A program made the translations under genes and the position numbers. Below, one piece after another: positions 22,747 through 32,947 of a stretch of DNA of 57,616 nucleotides. The notes beneath the pieces are model-generated. The model was not told where the DNA came from. It searched no databases and saw only the letters and a list, made by a program, of their open reading frames with translations. The DNA is from Anaerolineae bacterium (GTDB taxonomy: Bacteria > Chloroflexota > Anaerolineae > Caldilineales > Caldilineaceae). The DNA is taken from the NCBI GenBank assembly GCA_030432295.1, contig JAUIHI010000040.1, positions 1 to 57,616 on the forward strand, in the 5' to 3' direction. Each line of letters starts with the position of its first letter. Within the stretch, counting starts at the first letter, position 1.

Positions 22747-25700
22747 AATCACGCGTGGACAGTCGCAAACGAATCTCTCTGCTGCTCGTCTTTTGTGGGT
22801 TACTGGCAGTTGGCTTGACCGCTTTGGCAGGTGGCGGGGCTACTGCCCTGGCTGCTTTGCCCCAATGGGAGCCAGTTGCCCAGGCCTTGGGTTTGGGACA
22901 GGCCAGCGATACGGCTGCCGAGCCGGCAATGACAGCCCAGCAGGAAGTCCCGACGATTGTGGACTTTGGCGGCGCTCCCAATGCGCCGGTGGCTGGGCTG
23001 GACCAGTGGGTGGCCCGGCAGAATGGCGATATGCAGGCCGCGTCTTTGAATGCAGCGCCCATCACCGGTCCCAAGACGGTTGTGGTGTTGCGGGTCTATT
23101 TCAACGACTACGCCAACGCCAGTCTTTTGACTCAGGCCGATGTGCAGGCCCGTTTTGATGACTTGGACAAGCTGTGGCAGAACACTTCCTACAGCAAAAT
23201 CAGTATTGTGCATCGGGTCTCAGAACTCTACCAACTGCCCAGCAACCGCAGCGCCTATATCGACGACGGCGACGGCTGGACAGACAACAACGGCAACGGA
23301 ACCTACGAGCCAGGCACCGACAACTCGGACGGTGACGGCAACGGTTCGGAGGGAACTCCCTGTGATGTGACCTCCGGCGGTGATCTCTCCTGTGATGGAA
23401 AATACCAGAAGGTGCTGGACGACGCCGTGGCAAACGCCCCCAATACGGTGGATTTCAGCGGCGCTGATGCGGTCTTTGTGCTGATGGCCGAGACAGGCAA
23501 TCAGTTTCACCGGGGCCAGGCCAACAAATGTACACTGCCCATCGGGGCAAGCGGGGCCAACCGCACAGTTGGCTGCGCTATCTTCAGCGAGAACCCGACC
23601 GAAGGGGCCACGGCCCGTTGGGGTCGTTGGGCGCACGAGATGGGCCACGCCTTTCAGGTGGCAGGCCCGGCTCATCCCAGCAACTACAACAACGCCTTTG
23701 AGCTGATGGATGCCAGCTATCCTGGCCAGACGGGTGTTTTTGAGAAGCTGGACGATATGGCTTTCCCCGGTTGGTTGCCGCCTGGAAAGTATGTGGAAAT
23801 TTCGTCGGCCAACGGCGGCGAACAGATTTGTCTCTGGGCCGAGGAGTATGACCCGAAGGGTCAACCCAATCCTCAGGCCATCAAAGCCTCCATCACCGGC
23901 AGCCTCTACTATATGATCAGTGTGCGCCGGGCCGTGTTGGGCGATGATCTGCGGCCCATACCCGACGAGGGTGTGCTGATTGAGCGGGTGAGCGAAGGCG
24001 CGGCGCAATGGGTGACTGTACAGGGCAAGGGGGGCAACCGCAACGTTCTTTGGAAAGCGGGCGACACCTTTGACAGCGGCGATGATGGGATTCAAGTGTT
24101 GATCCAACAACAAACTTCGCCGAACCCGGACGAATACTGCATCACTGTACGCTATGACAAGCGTGCCATCCAGCCGGATGTGATGATCGCTCCCTGGACA
24201 TCGGCCCCTGGCAACACTTGGGAGACGACGGACATCTGGGTGGACAGCCCGGTCAATGGCTATGACACCTATCGCTATGGGATGTGGGACGATCTGCGGG
24301 GCAGCACTGTGCCCCGGGGCAACGGCGACAACCCGGCTGTGGGGCTGGTCAACCGGCTCTATGCCCGTGTGCGCAATGTGGGAACCCAGACCGCCACAGA
24401 TATTGTGGTGCGTTTCCAGATTACGGATCCGCCGGGTCTTGGCATTGCCGGTTCCAACGGATGGGCCAACCTGGGCAATGTGGACAAGAATAGTTTCCCC
24501 GCCCTGGCGAATCTGGCCCCCGGCGCGACGACGGATGTCTACATCGAGTGGACGCCCAACTTCGCCTTGACCGACGAGCAGATCGCAGAGGGCAACTTCT
24601 ACTTCCACACCTGCGTGCGGGTGCTGATCGATGCGGTGGCAGGCGAGACTGTGCTGGGCAACCAGAACGGCGACCGGGAGCAGGAGAACATCAACTACTT
24701 CCAGGCCGTCAACGATCCAGGCGGTCCCCGAGTCTTCGACAGCTTCATCACCCTGCGCAACGACGATCTGGTCAACCCCAAGTGGTTCTCTCTGAGCTAT
24801 AGCAGTACCCTGCCCGCTGCTTGGGTGCTGGATGTGAACGGGGGCAAGCAGGGCGTGATGCTCAACCCAAATGAGACGCGCAAAATTCCAATTGTCATCA
24901 AACCCCAGGGACCGGCTGCTGTGGGTAGCATCTTTGGGGTGGATGTGCGTGCATCCTATCTGGAGGTCCTCGTCAATGATCTGGACCCGAAGGATACCCA
25001 TACCGCAGATGCGGAACTGGGCGGCGCGCGGGTGGAAGCCCGTGTCCTGCTCCCAGCGCGCGTGGAATGTGAAGCCAACGACGCCGGCGAGATTGTAGTC
25101 AATGGCTTCCTGAAAGAAGTGGACAAGTATCTGGGCGGCCGTGTGCCCCTGCGGGTGATGATTCAGGGCGTGGATGGCAAGCGCCGATTTATCCCCGAAG
25201 CAGGCCAGACGGTCGATGTGCAGAAGGATGGCAGCTTTGAGGGCGCTATCTATTCCAGCAAAGAACGCATTGAGGAAGTAGTCTGCCTCTTTGCCGGTAC
25301 GGACGAATTGGCCAGCGCGGGCAGCGGCTATGTGCGTGTGAAGTCTAACAGCGAAAGCCCGTTGCCTTCGCCAACCCGCACACCGTTGCCGACCCGAACG
25401 CCGACTGCCACGCCGACCGCGATTCCCAGTGTAACGGCTACATCGACGGCTACCCCAAGGCCACAGTACTCGTTCTATCCAGTCCAGCCTGTTCTCGAGA
25501 TCGTGCAGCCGGTCATTCTCAACTCGGACCTGGGCCTCTTCGGTATCGAGATTACCCAGGGCATTCAGTGTTTCGACACGAGCAAGGGGCTGGCGAACTG
25601 CCCGGACAACTCCTTGCCTGTAGCCCTGGGCAAACTGACCGCGGCCCGGGTCTATCTGAGCTACTCCAGCATCTTCGGTGGCTCTCGCTCCAATACGCCT

Positions 25701-27716
25701 GTGCGCCTCTATCTGAGCGTGAACAATGGCCCCTGGCAGCAGGCGAACACCCTGGCGACGGCTCGTCCCACGCTGGATCAGTCCCAGGCCGGTAATAGCG
25801 CCAACTTTATCTTCACCATCCCTGGCAGCAGCACAGCCGTTGTGCGTTTCTATGCGGTGGCGGATCCAAACGGCGTTGTGACTGAGACGAATGAAAACAA
25901 CAATCGCTATCCCAGCAGTGGCTATGTGACGATGACCTTCCGCCAGCGGGAGAATCTGAAGATCATCAGCCAGCCTCTGGACTATCACCCGCCAGCCTAT
26001 GCAGGCACACGGCTGGCCCAGGGCTGGGCGGTGAACGGTGGCGCGGCCACCTGGTTCAATCAAATGTTGCCCATCCGCAACGGTGGCATCAACCACAGCA
26101 TCGCCAGCGGCAATCTGGACTGGACCACCACACTGGGCAGCGGTGCAGGCCAACACGCGTTGATCGAGCACTTGAACGGGAACTACGCATTGTTGGTCAT
26201 CTTCGGGATTCTCTTCGGACAGCCGCAGGTTATCCCGGACCACATCTACGGCTGGGCACCCAACAGCGGCTATAGCGGCGGCCACGCCGATATGCCCGTC
26301 TATCCCCACGCGGGTGGGTTGGGTGTGGTTGGCATCGGTACGGATCGGGTGGGTGCAAGCCCCAGCACGGACAATCCGGGCGGCGGCGCACTCATCTTCG
26401 GCCACGAGCTGGTGCATGACTACGACGAAAAGCATACCAACACCGCGGATAGCTGTGGATCGTCGGATGGCTCCACCGCATTCCCCTATGGCTCGTCCAG
26501 CATCCAGGAATTCGGTTTCAACCCGGCCACCCAGAAAGTCTACAATCCGGCAACCACCCACGACCTGATGAGTTACTGTCCGGCAGGTGGATCGAAGGAA
26601 GGCTGGATTTCGCCCTACACCTGGACGCAGATGTTCAACAAGCTGGCGACCACCAATGCCGAGGCTGCCGAAGCCAACGGCGCACAGGGCGATGTGATTG
26701 CCGCCAATCCCGGCTTCTTCACCCTTATGCGCACAGGCCACAGCCAGTCTGTGATTGTCAATCTGACGGTTGACAACCCGGATGTTGTGGGCAAAGAAAG
26801 TGGGCATCTGGGCAATCTCTATCAGGTGGATTCAGGCTTCTTCCTGACCCTGCCGGAAGGGGCGTATGCCGTCGAGCTACGCAACGGCAAGCAGGTTCTG
26901 GCATCCCATCCATTCGTAGCCAACTTCGAGAGCGAGTATCACACCGGCGGTGAGGGGCATACCCACGCCGCGGGCGGCAGCGAAGACGTCTTCGACCCCA
27001 ACCCGACCGCGAAGGTGGACATCACACTGGTAGCGCCCTGGGTGGATGGCACGACTTCGATTGCCCTGACCTACAAAGGCGAGACGCTTCTGGATGAGCG
27101 CGTTGTCAGTGGCAACCCACCGACGGTAGAGATCGTCGAGCCGGTGGAGCCAGCCTTTTGGAAAGCAGGCGAAACCCGCAAACTTGCCTGGAAGGGTGAC
27201 GACCCGGACCCGGACACCACCCTGCACTATGCGGTCTTCTACAGCCACAATGCCGGCCAGAACTGGCAGTTGCTTGCCAGCGAACTGAGCGATACAAGTC
27301 TGGAAGTGGCTGTGGACACCCTGGCCGGCGGCATCGATACCCGCTTCCGGGTGGTGGCGACCGATGGGGTGAATACAGGCATGGCCGAGACGCCCAATGT
27401 CATTGACGTGCCGAACAAAGCACCGATGGCTGTGCTGTTGGAACCCTCGGCCTACCTCTTCGCACCGGAGACTGTCGTGCTCCTGCGGGGCAGCGCTACG
27501 GACCTGGAAGATGGCTCCATCCCAGAGGACAAACTGGTCTGGAGCAGCGATGTCCAGGGCGAATTGGGCAAGGGCTATGAGATTGCCACCAACACTCTCA
27601 CGCCTGGCCCCCACACCCTGACGCTTACGGCGACCGACAGCGACGGCAGCAGCGGCAGTGTCAGCGCCGATGTCTTTGTCGGCTATGGCAACTACCTGCC
27701 AGCAGTGCAACGCTAG
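22743..27716 (+). CDS. Giant exported protein with two metalloprotease sites, CARDB/Ig domains and C-terminal LPAVQR tail
   Basis: 1657 residues. Signal peptide about 1-35. The N-terminal M6-like domain (about 110-400) has H298-E-M-G-H302 and a later E-L-M-D turn, plus an Asp/Gly-rich calcium-like loop (about 175-205). CARDB/alpha-sandwich domains follow (about 490-860), then a Thr/Pro spacer (about 875-908). A second half has another CARDB-like domain (about 930-1080) and a metzincin-like zinc site H1221-E-L-V-H1225-x5-H1231 with a candidate Met-turn L-M1276-S-Y-C. Ig-like modules fill about 1450-1640. It ends N-Y-L-P-A-V-Q-R. It looks like two secreted proteases joined by the spacer. Targets unknown. 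Confidence 0.85.
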   Translation: MKSRVDSRKRISLLLVFCGLLAVGLTALAGGGATALAALPQWEPVAQALGLGQASDTAAEPAMTAQQEVPTIVDFGGAPNAPVAGLDQWVARQNGDMQAASLNAAPITGPKTVVVLRVYFNDYANASLLTQADVQARFDDLDKLWQNTSYSKISIVHRVSELYQLPSNRSAYIDDGDGWTDNNGNGTYEPGTDNSDGDGNGSEGTPCDVTSGGDLSCDGKYQKVLDDAVANAPNTVDFSGADAVFVLMAETGNQFHRGQANKCTLPIGASGANRTVGCAIFSENPTEGATARWGRWAHEMGHAFQVAGPAHPSNYNNAFELMDASYPGQTGVFEKLDDMAFPGWLPPGKYVEISSANGGEQICLWAEEYDPKGQPNPQAIKASITGSLYYMISVRRAVLGDDLRPIPDEGVLIERVSEGAAQWVTVQGKGGNRNVLWKAGDTFDSGDDGIQVLIQQQTSPNPDEYCITVRYDKRAIQPDVMIAPWTSAPGNTWETTDIWVDSPVNGYDTYRYGMWDDLRGSTVPRGNGDNPAVGLVNRLYARVRNVGTQTATDIVVRFQITDPPGLGIAGSNGWANLGNVDKNSFPALANLAPGATTDVYIEWTPNFALTDEQIAEGNFYFHTCVRVLIDAVAGETVLGNQNGDREQENINYFQAVNDPGGPRVFDSFITLRNDDLVNPKWFSLSYSSTLPAAWVLDVNGGKQGVMLNPNETRKIPIVIKPQGPAAVGSIFGVDVRASYLEVLVNDLDPKDTHTADAELGGARVEARVLLPARVECEANDAGEIVVNGFLKEVDKYLGGRVPLRVMIQGVDGKRRFIPEAGQTVDVQKDGSFEGAIYSSKERIEEVVCLFAGTDELASAGSGYVRVKSNSESPLPSPTRTPLPTRTPTATPTAIPSVTATSTATPRPQYSFYPVQPVLEIVQPVILNSDLGLFGIEITQGIQCFDTSKGLANCPDNSLPVALGKLTAARVYLSYSSIFGGSRSNTPVRLYLSVNNGPWQQANTLATARPTLDQSQAGNSANFIFTIPGSSTAVVRFYAVADPNGVVTETNENNNRYPSSGYVTMTFRQRENLKIISQPLDYHPPAYAGTRLAQGWAVNGGAATWFNQMLPIRNGGINHSIASGNLDWTTTLGSGAGQHALIEHLNGNYALLVIFGILFGQPQVIPDHIYGWAPNSGYSGGHADMPVYPHAGGLGVVGIGTDRVGASPSTDNPGGGALIFGHELVHDYDEKHTNTADSCGSSDGSTAFPYGSSSIQEFGFNPATQKVYNPATTHDLMSYCPAGGSKEGWISPYTWTQMFNKLATTNAEAAEANGAQGDVIAANPGFFTLMRTGHSQSVIVNLTVDNPDVVGKESGHLGNLYQVDSGFFLTLPEGAYAVELRNGKQVLASHPFVANFESEYHTGGEGHTHAAGGSEDVFDPNPTAKVDITLVAPWVDGTTSIALTYKGETLLDERVVSGNPPTVEIVEPVEPAFWKAGETRKLAWKGDDPDPDTTLHYAVFYSHNAGQNWQLLASELSDTSLEVAVDTLAGGIDTRFRVVATDGVNTGMAETPNVIDVPNKAPMAVLLEPSAYLFAPETVVLLRGSATDLEDGSIPEDKLVWSSDVQGELGKGYEIATNTLTPGPHTLTLTATDSDGSSGSVSADVFVGYGNYLPAVQR

Positions 27717-27771
27717 ACAAAGCAGCCGGGAAATAGCCACAAATTTTCCGGCTGCTCGATAATTCTCTACA

Positions 27772-27810
27772 GACCTGCCCGGTTTCATCAAGCCGGGCAG
27801 GTCTTCTTTT
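27772..27810 (+). terminator. Intrinsic terminator after the giant protein
   Basis: Eleven-base arms (27772-27782 and 27793-27803) are followed by TTCTTTTT. A weaker hairpin (27721-27729 with 27748-27756) precedes it. Confidence 0.8.
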
Positions 27811-27933
27811 TGACCGAAAATCTGGGCGATCCCGCGGTCGGTGGTATACTTATCCGTACAGAAAAATCGTAGAGGGGGTTGTTGCTTCCATTCTACGTTT
27901 TCCACTCTCCATCCCGCACACAGGAGGTTTCCC

Positions 27934-28575
27934 GTGGCAAAAATCAGCGACAATACACTCCAGGGCTTTCTCGATGCCCTGGCTTCCGGTGAATCGACCC
28001 CCGGCGGTGGCGGCGCGGCTGCGCTCACAGGCAGCCAGGCCGCGGCCCTGCTCAGTATGGTTCTTAACTTTACGGTCGGGCGCAAGAAATATGCGGCTGT
28101 AGAAGAGGAGTTGCAGGCGATTCTGACCCGCACAGAAGAACTGCGGGCCGAGTTGCTGGCTCTGATAGACGCGGACGCGGAGGCATTCGGCGTAGTCGTC
28201 GCCACCTATTCCATGCCCAAAGCCACCGACGAGGAAAAGGCGGCGCGCACGGCAGCTATGCAAGCCGGGATGAAAGGTGCAACCAAAGTGCCCTTTGCCG
28301 TGGCCGAAAAATGTCTGGAACTGCTCAAACTGGCCGAGTCGGTGGGCGCAAAGGGCAACCCAACGGTTGTCAGCGACGCAGCCACCAGCCTCTATCTGGC
28401 CCAGGCCGGTCTGGACAGCGGGCTGATCAATGTGGAAATCAATCTGAAATATATCAAAGACGACGCATTTAATGCCGAATGGGCCGCGAAAGCCGCTGAC
28501 CTGCGGGCCGCGGCCGCCGATGCCTACACCACCGCCGCGGCTGCCTGTTCTGCCACCCTGGGGGTGAACGTATGA
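27934..28575 (+). CDS. fchA: Methenyltetrahydrofolate cyclohydrolase (FTCD_C / FchA family)
   Basis: 213 residues from GTG 27934, chosen for AGGAGG six nt upstream (27922-27927). All-helical cyclodeaminase/cyclohydrolase domain with the family start L[10 protein letters not shown] and the [10 protein letters not shown] glycine-rich segment, then N-F-T-V-G-R-K-K-Y. Known members convert 5,10-methenyl-THF to 10-formyl-THF or remove ammonia from formimino-THF. It overlaps folD by 4 bp (28572-28575). Because that FolD lacks cyclohydrolase residues, hydrolysis of methenyl-THF is the likely role. Confidence 0.85.
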   Translation: MAKISDNTLQGFLDALASGESTPGGGGAAALTGSQAAALLSMVLNFTVGRKKYAAVEEELQAILTRTEELRAELLALIDADAEAFGVVVATYSMPKATDEEKAARTAAMQAGMKGATKVPFAVAEKCLELLKLAESVGAKGNPTVVSDAATSLYLAQAGLDSGLINVEINLKYIKDDAFNAEWAAKAADLRAAAADAYTTAAAACSATLGVNV

Positions 28576-29426
28576 GCGCGCAACTCCTCGACGGCAAAGC
28601 GCTCTCTAAGCGCATTCGGGCCGACCTGAAAACCCAATTTGCGGCCCTGGCCGAATCTTCGGGCATTGCACCCACTCTGGCTGTCCTGCGTGTGGGAGAC
28701 GACGCCTCGGCGGCTGGCTATGGCCGGGCTATCGAGCGCACCTGCGCGGGGGTCGGTGTCACTTTTGCCAGCCATGTCCTGCCCGCCGATGCCACCCAGG
28801 AAAGTGTGGAAGCGGAGATCGCCCAGCTCAACAGCGACCCCGGCGTCCACGGCATTATGATTCTGGAACCCCTGCCCGATCAGATCGACGGCCATCGACT
28901 TATCGACCACCTGAATCCGGCCAAAGATGTGGACGGGGTACACCCGCTCAACGCGGGCCGTCTGTCCGCACAGAAAGCCCCTTACTTCGTGCCTGCCACC
29001 CCAGCCGGGGCCATCCGCCTGCTGGAAGAGGCGGGTGTGGAGTTCAAAGGCAAACAGGCGGTCATCATCGGGCGCAGCGATATTGTGGGCAAGCCGATGG
29101 CGCTGCTTCTGCTCCACCGCCACTGCACAGTGACCATCGCCCACAGTCGCACAGTCGATCTACCCGCGGTGGCCCGCAGCGCCGACATCCTCTGTCTGGC
29201 GATTGGCCGCGCCGAAATGGTGCGGGGGGATTGGATCAAACCGGGCGCGGTCGTCGTGGATTTTGGCACCACTTATACCGACGACGGGCTGAAAGGCGAC
29301 TGCGTGCAAGCGGAGGCGGCAGAAGTGGCCGGGATGCTGACACCGGTTCCCGGCGGCACTGGGCCAGTGACTAACGCGATGCTGATGAGCAATCTGCTCG
29401 ATGCGTATCGAACGAGCATCGAATAG
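28572..29426 (+). CDS. folD: FolD-type methylene-THF dehydrogenase with altered cyclohydrolase site
   Basis: 284 residues, normal FolD length. The overall pattern is clear: [29 protein letters not shown], the NADP-binding [17 protein letters not shown], and [10 protein letters not shown]. Tyr50 is kept, but the catalytic Lys of the Y-x3-K motif (E. coli K54) is Ile54. The Gln of V-Q-L-P-L-P (E. coli Q98) is Leu in M-I-L-E-P-L-P. Those residues serve the cyclohydrolase step, so this protein is probably a dehydrogenase only and works with the coupled FchA. Positions were aligned by eye. Confidence 0.88.
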   Translation: MSAQLLDGKALSKRIRADLKTQFAALAESSGIAPTLAVLRVGDDASAAGYGRAIERTCAGVGVTFASHVLPADATQESVEAEIAQLNSDPGVHGIMILEPLPDQIDGHRLIDHLNPAKDVDGVHPLNAGRLSAQKAPYFVPATPAGAIRLLEEAGVEFKGKQAVIIGRSDIVGKPMALLLLHRHCTVTIAHSRTVDLPAVARSADILCLAIGRAEMVRGDWIKPGAVVVDFGTTYTDDGLKGDCVQAEAAEVAGMLTPVPGGTGPVTNAMLMSNLLDAYRTSIE

Positions 29427-29441
29427 TCAGGTGTGCATCTG

Positions 29442-29538
29442 CATGACGACAGACGACTGAAGGTAGACGAAGGACGAACCGATAGTATCTTTCAGGTACA
29501 CTCCGTTCATCTATCGTCTATCGTCTATCGTCTGCCGT
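29442..29538. repeat. GACGA / ATCGTCT short repeats
   Basis: A left block of GACGACAGACGACTGAAGGTAGACGAAGG type (29444-29475) faces a right block with three tandem ATCGTCT units (about 29514-29534). The blocks are roughly complementary, giving a possible imperfect hairpin after folD. Confidence 0.6.
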
Positions 29539-29587
29539 CAATGGTCAAACCGACTGTGTCGACTTTCTCTTAATTTTTTGTGCGAGG

Positions 29588-29640
29588 CGTGAAACGTGAA
29601 ACGTGAAATCAATCCTTCCTCTCACGTTTCACGTTTCGCG
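29588..29640. repeat. GTGAAACGTGAAACGTGA inverted repeat over the start of the next gene
   Basis: The arms 29588-29606 and 29622-29640 differ at one base. The GTG start (29596) of the downstream gene lies inside the left arm, so the repeat supplies or replaced that gene's 5' end. Confidence 0.75.
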
Positions 29641-31827
29641 TTGCATGTGGCCGTACTTTTTCTGTACACCCTCCTCACCGCGGTGATGACCTGGCCCCTG
29701 GCCCTGAACCTCACTTCCGCCATCCCCGGCGACAGCTTCGACGGCTGGCAGAATTTCTGGAATCTCTGGTGGGTGAAGCTGGCCCTGGTGGACCGGCAGA
29801 TGACGCCCTTCGTCACGGATCTGCTCTATGCGCCCACGGGTGTCGGTCTCTACTTTCACACCCTTAACCCTTTCAACGGTCTGGCAACCCTGCCCGTGCA
29901 ACTGGCCGGGGGACTCTACGCCGCCTATAACGCTGTCGTCTTTCTCTCCTGGGTGCTGGGCGGCTACGGGGTTTTTCTGCTCACTCTGTGGGTGTTGCGA
30001 TCTACAAAAACCTGGCAGGTTTCAGAAAACCTGCCAGGTTTGGCTGCCTTTGTCGCTGGTCTCATTTTCACCTTCGCCCCCTTTCACATGGCCCACCTCC
30101 TCGGCCATATGCAGGTGATGAGCCTGGAGTGGATGCCCTTCTACATCCTCTATCTCCTGCGCGCCACCCGACGCCAGCGTACTGGCAAGCCCTGGCTGCG
30201 CGACGCGCTCCTGGCCGGATTCTTCCTCGTCCTCGTCGGCCTCTGCGACTGGTATTTTGTGTTGTATCTATTTCTCTTTACCGGACTGTTTTTGGTATTG
30301 GAGATTGGGTATTGGGTATTTCGTCGGCGCACACTGCCGAACATCCAATACCTGCTGCCCGCTGCCTCGGCTGGGTTGGTCTTTGTAATTCTTCTTTCAC
30401 CGGTCCTCATCCCGATGATTTCGGAGGCCCTGCGTTTCAGTTTTATGCAGCGGCCCACCAGCGATCTGTACATTCTGAGCGCGGCGGTGGCGGACTTCTT
30501 TGTGCCCAATCGGCTGCACACCCTCTTCCGCCCGGATAGTTTCGCCTGGCCGGGCAATCAGATCGCGCCGGTCAGTGAACGCACAATTGCCATTGGCTAT
30601 ACGGCTCTGGTTTTGACAGGGATGGGTGCGGTCTGGGCCTGGCGACGCAGCCGATTCTGGCTGGCCGTCGCTGGCTTCTTCTTCCTGCTGGCTCTGGGAC
30701 CGGCCCTGCATTTCACAAACATCACCGCCGCCGACATCCCGGCTGGCGACCCCGGCCCCACTTGGACCCTCTACGGCCTGCTGGTGGAAGCGGTCCCCTT
30801 TATGCGCATCAGCCGCAGCGTCAGCCGTTTTGCAGTGATGGTGCAATTGGCGCTGTCCGTGGCTGCTGGCGTAGGTCTGGCGGCTCTGGTGACCCGTCTT
30901 TTCCCCAACCAGTCCACGCACCACGCGCCACACAACACAACGGCCCGTCCTTACCTGCTCACCGGACTCGTCTCCCTGCTCGTCCTGGCCGAATTTTGGG
31001 TGGCCCCTTTCCCCATCTCGCCGCCGGACACGCCCGAATTTTACGACCAATTGGCCGGGGATCCCGGGCCGAGCGCAGTGCTGAATCTGCCTATGAACTA
31101 CGACCGGCCTGGCTATCTGCTCTACCAGACTGTGCATGGCAAGCCTCTGACTGTGGCCTATATCAGCCGGGACGACCCGCGCACCCTGACCGAACGCTCG
31201 CCGGTGCTGCAACACTTCCGCCATCTGGGGCCGGATATTCTGGATGTGGACCCGGTGGCTCTGGGGCCGACTGTCCTGGCCGATTTGGGTGTGGGCTGGG
31301 TGGTGGCGGACCGCTATAAAATGCCCGGTGGGTTGGAGAGGGAGTATACGAGCGCGCTGGCCGAGGCGATCTTTGCCGGCCAGTCGCCCCTGTATGCGGA
31401 CGAGCGCATCACAGCCTGGCGGGTGATGCCGGTGGATGCGCCCCAGCCCTACCTGCTTCTGGGCGAGTTGGGGTGGGGGGCACTGGTGGAAGAGGCGGGT
31501 GTGTCTGGGCGCTGGCTGGGCGAGGAGCCAGCGGGCCTGGTTTTTCGCCACACGCCCGGCGTGAATGACCGGGTGACTATCCGTTACCGCAGCCTGCCGG
31601 GCGCGACGGTCACTGTGCGTCTCCCCGGATTGGCAGAGGCCCAGATAACTTCCCTGCCCCCTGCGCCTGAAGGCAGGAAAGTTGTGCTGGACTTTGCGGC
31701 GCTGCTGGCTGGGCTGGGTGTCTCTACGCCTGTCGAAGCGATTGGCGAGATTGCCCTTTCTGCTTCCGCACCTCAGAGCGTCTTTGTCGAGTCGATTCGG
31801 CTGGACTCACTTCCCGCGGCACAATAG
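29596..31827 (+). CDS. Polytopic GT-C-like membrane protein with in-frame repeats
   Basis: 743 residues if started at GTG 29596; later starts (for example GTG 29647) are possible because the first codons lie in a repeat. About 11-12 hydrophobic helices come first, with a luminal-type loop after helix 1 holding [11 protein letters not shown] (acidic residue placement as in GT-C glycosyltransferases). A soluble C-terminal domain follows (about 490-743). Two genomic repeats are translated within it: residues 138-149 from the palindrome 30008-30041, and about 234-254 from the 30294-30352 repeat. A lipid-linked-sugar transferase role is an inference; no family motif is decisive. Confidence 0.65.
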   Translation: MKREINPSSHVSRFALHVAVLFLYTLLTAVMTWPLALNLTSAIPGDSFDGWQNFWNLWWVKLALVDRQMTPFVTDLLYAPTGVGLYFHTLNPFNGLATLPVQLAGGLYAAYNAVVFLSWVLGGYGVFLLTLWVLRSTKTWQVSENLPGLAAFVAGLIFTFAPFHMAHLLGHMQVMSLEWMPFYILYLLRATRRQRTGKPWLRDALLAGFFLVLVGLCDWYFVLYLFLFTGLFLVLEIGYWVFRRRTLPNIQYLLPAASAGLVFVILLSPVLIPMISEALRFSFMQRPTSDLYILSAAVADFFVPNRLHTLFRPDSFAWPGNQIAPVSERTIAIGYTALVLTGMGAVWAWRRSRFWLAVAGFFFLLALGPALHFTNITAADIPAGDPGPTWTLYGLLVEAVPFMRISRSVSRFAVMVQLALSVAAGVGLAALVTRLFPNQSTHHAPHNTTARPYLLTGLVSLLVLAEFWVAPFPISPPDTPEFYDQLAGDPGPSAVLNLPMNYDRPGYLLYQTVHGKPLTVAYISRDDPRTLTERSPVLQHFRHLGPDILDVDPVALGPTVLADLGVGWVVADRYKMPGGLEREYTSALAEAIFAGQSPLYADERITAWRVMPVDAPQPYLLLGELGWGALVEEAGVSGRWLGEEPAGLVFRHTPGVNDRVTIRYRSLPGATVTVRLPGLAEAQITSLPPAPEGRKVVLDFAALLAGLGVSTPVEAIGEIALSASAPQSVFVESIRLDSLPAAQ
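30008..30041. repeat. Perfect 15-bp-arm palindrome inside a coding frame
   Basis: AAACCTGGCAGGTTT (30008-30022) and its complement (30027-30041), with loop CAGA, are read as [12 protein letters not shown]. Confidence 0.9.
30294..30352. repeat. GGTATTGGGTATTT ... ATCCAATACC repeat inside a coding frame
   Basis: It is a degraded relative of the 16802-16867 inverted repeat, including the TATTTCGTC segment after the left arm. It is read in frame as E-I-G-Y-W-V-F-R ... P-N-I-Q-Y-L. Confidence 0.7.
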
Positions 31828-31841
31828 CTGATCCCGACCCC

Positions 31842-32912
31842 CTATTTCCACGTCTGGCGCAGGACCCGCTGCCAGTTGCCGTTGGCGATCTTCGCCAGTT
31901 CCTCTGGCCCGTAGCCCGCGTCTTGCAGCGCTGCCATCAGTTTGGGCAGCCCCGCGGCGTTGACCAGATCCGTTGGCATTGTGGCTCCGTCGAAGTCCGA
32001 CCCCAGGGCCACGTGATCGATCCCCACCCGCTCCACCATATAATCCACGTGGCGCACGATTTCGGTCAGCGGAGTCTCCTCTTTATGGCGTCCATCCTCG
32101 CGCAGGAAACCCGTGTGAAAGTTGACACCGGCCACCCCACCGCTGGCGGCGATGGCGTCCAATTGCTTGTCGGTCAGATTGCGCGGGCTGGCGCAGAGCG
32201 CGTGGGCGCCGGAGTGGGTGGCGACCAGCGGCGCATCGCTCAGAGATTCCACATCCCAGAAGCCCTTTTCGTTGAGGTGGGAAAGGTCGAGCAGAATTCC
32301 CAGGCTGTTGCATTCCCGCACCAGCCGCTTGCCCGCGTCGGTCAGGCCGGGGCCGATGTCCGGGCTGGCGGGAAAGTGGAAGGGGACGCCGTGGGCGAAG
32401 ATTGTCGGGCGGCTCCACACCGGCCCCAGAGAGCGCAGGCCAGCCGCGTAAAAAAGGTGGAGCGCGTTCAGGTCCCGGTCGATGGCCTCGGCTCCTTCGA
32501 AGTGTAGTATCATCGCCAGCACGCCGCTGTCCAACGCCGCGGCCAACTCATCCGCATCGCGTACAATTTTCGTCTGCCCGTTGGATTCGGCTTCCAGACG
32601 CAGGAGCCGGGCCACCATTCCTGTGGCAAAGTTCATGGCATAGGTGCGGTTGAGCGCTTTGGGCAGGGGAAAAGCGTAGCTGTTGCCGCCGTCGGTTGTG
32701 CCGGGAAAGCTGCCCATCGGCTCCCGGTTGGGGGTGAAAATCGCAAAGAAGCCGCCGCCTAGCCCGCCTGCTTTGGCTTTGGGCAGGTCGATGTGCAGTC
32801 TGTCGTCGCCTTCAAAAAAGGGAGTGTTGCTGGCTGGCTTCGCCATATGCAGGCGCAGGATCGTATCGTTGTGGCCGTCGAAAACGGGTGGAAAGGGGGA
32901 TTGGGTCGCCAT
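31842..32912 (-). CDS. Membrane dipeptidase-like metallopeptidase (M19)
   Basis: 356 residues. TIM-barrel amidohydrolase markers of renal dipeptidases: the F-D-G-H14-N-D16 zinc motif near the N-terminus, H-F-E-G-A-E (bridging Glu), L-D-L-S-H-L-N, A-T-H-S-G-A-H-A, R-N-L-T-D and V-A-L-G-S-D-F-D-G. The family cleaves dipeptides including D-amino-acid dipeptides. No signal peptide is visible, so it is cytoplasmic. GGAGAA lies seven nt before the ATG. It is the second gene after the sulfatase on the minus strand, 35 bp apart. Confidence 0.9.
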   Translation of the reverse strand: MATQSPFPPVFDGHNDTILRLHMAKPASNTPFFEGDDRLHIDLPKAKAGGLGGGFFAIFTPNREPMGSFPGTTDGGNSYAFPLPKALNRTYAMNFATGMVARLLRLEAESNGQTKIVRDADELAAALDSGVLAMILHFEGAEAIDRDLNALHLFYAAGLRSLGPVWSRPTIFAHGVPFHFPASPDIGPGLTDAGKRLVRECNSLGILLDLSHLNEKGFWDVESLSDAPLVATHSGAHALCASPRNLTDKQLDAIAASGGVAGVNFHTGFLREDGRHKEETPLTEIVRHVDYMVERVGIDHVALGSDFDGATMPTDLVNAAGLPKLMAALQDAGYGPEELAKIANGNWQRVLRQTWK

Positions 32913-32947
32913 TGGGTTCTCCGCTAGTGGGTGGGGCGTAAGAGTGA

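Noticed and set aside
23220-26807. Very long minus-strand open frame (about 1195 codons) opposite the giant protease gene
   Set aside because: It is an antisense shadow: the plus frame has a signal peptide, recognisable domains and catalytic motifs, while the minus frame has no family pattern and is rich in His/Arg/Gly from complementary codons.
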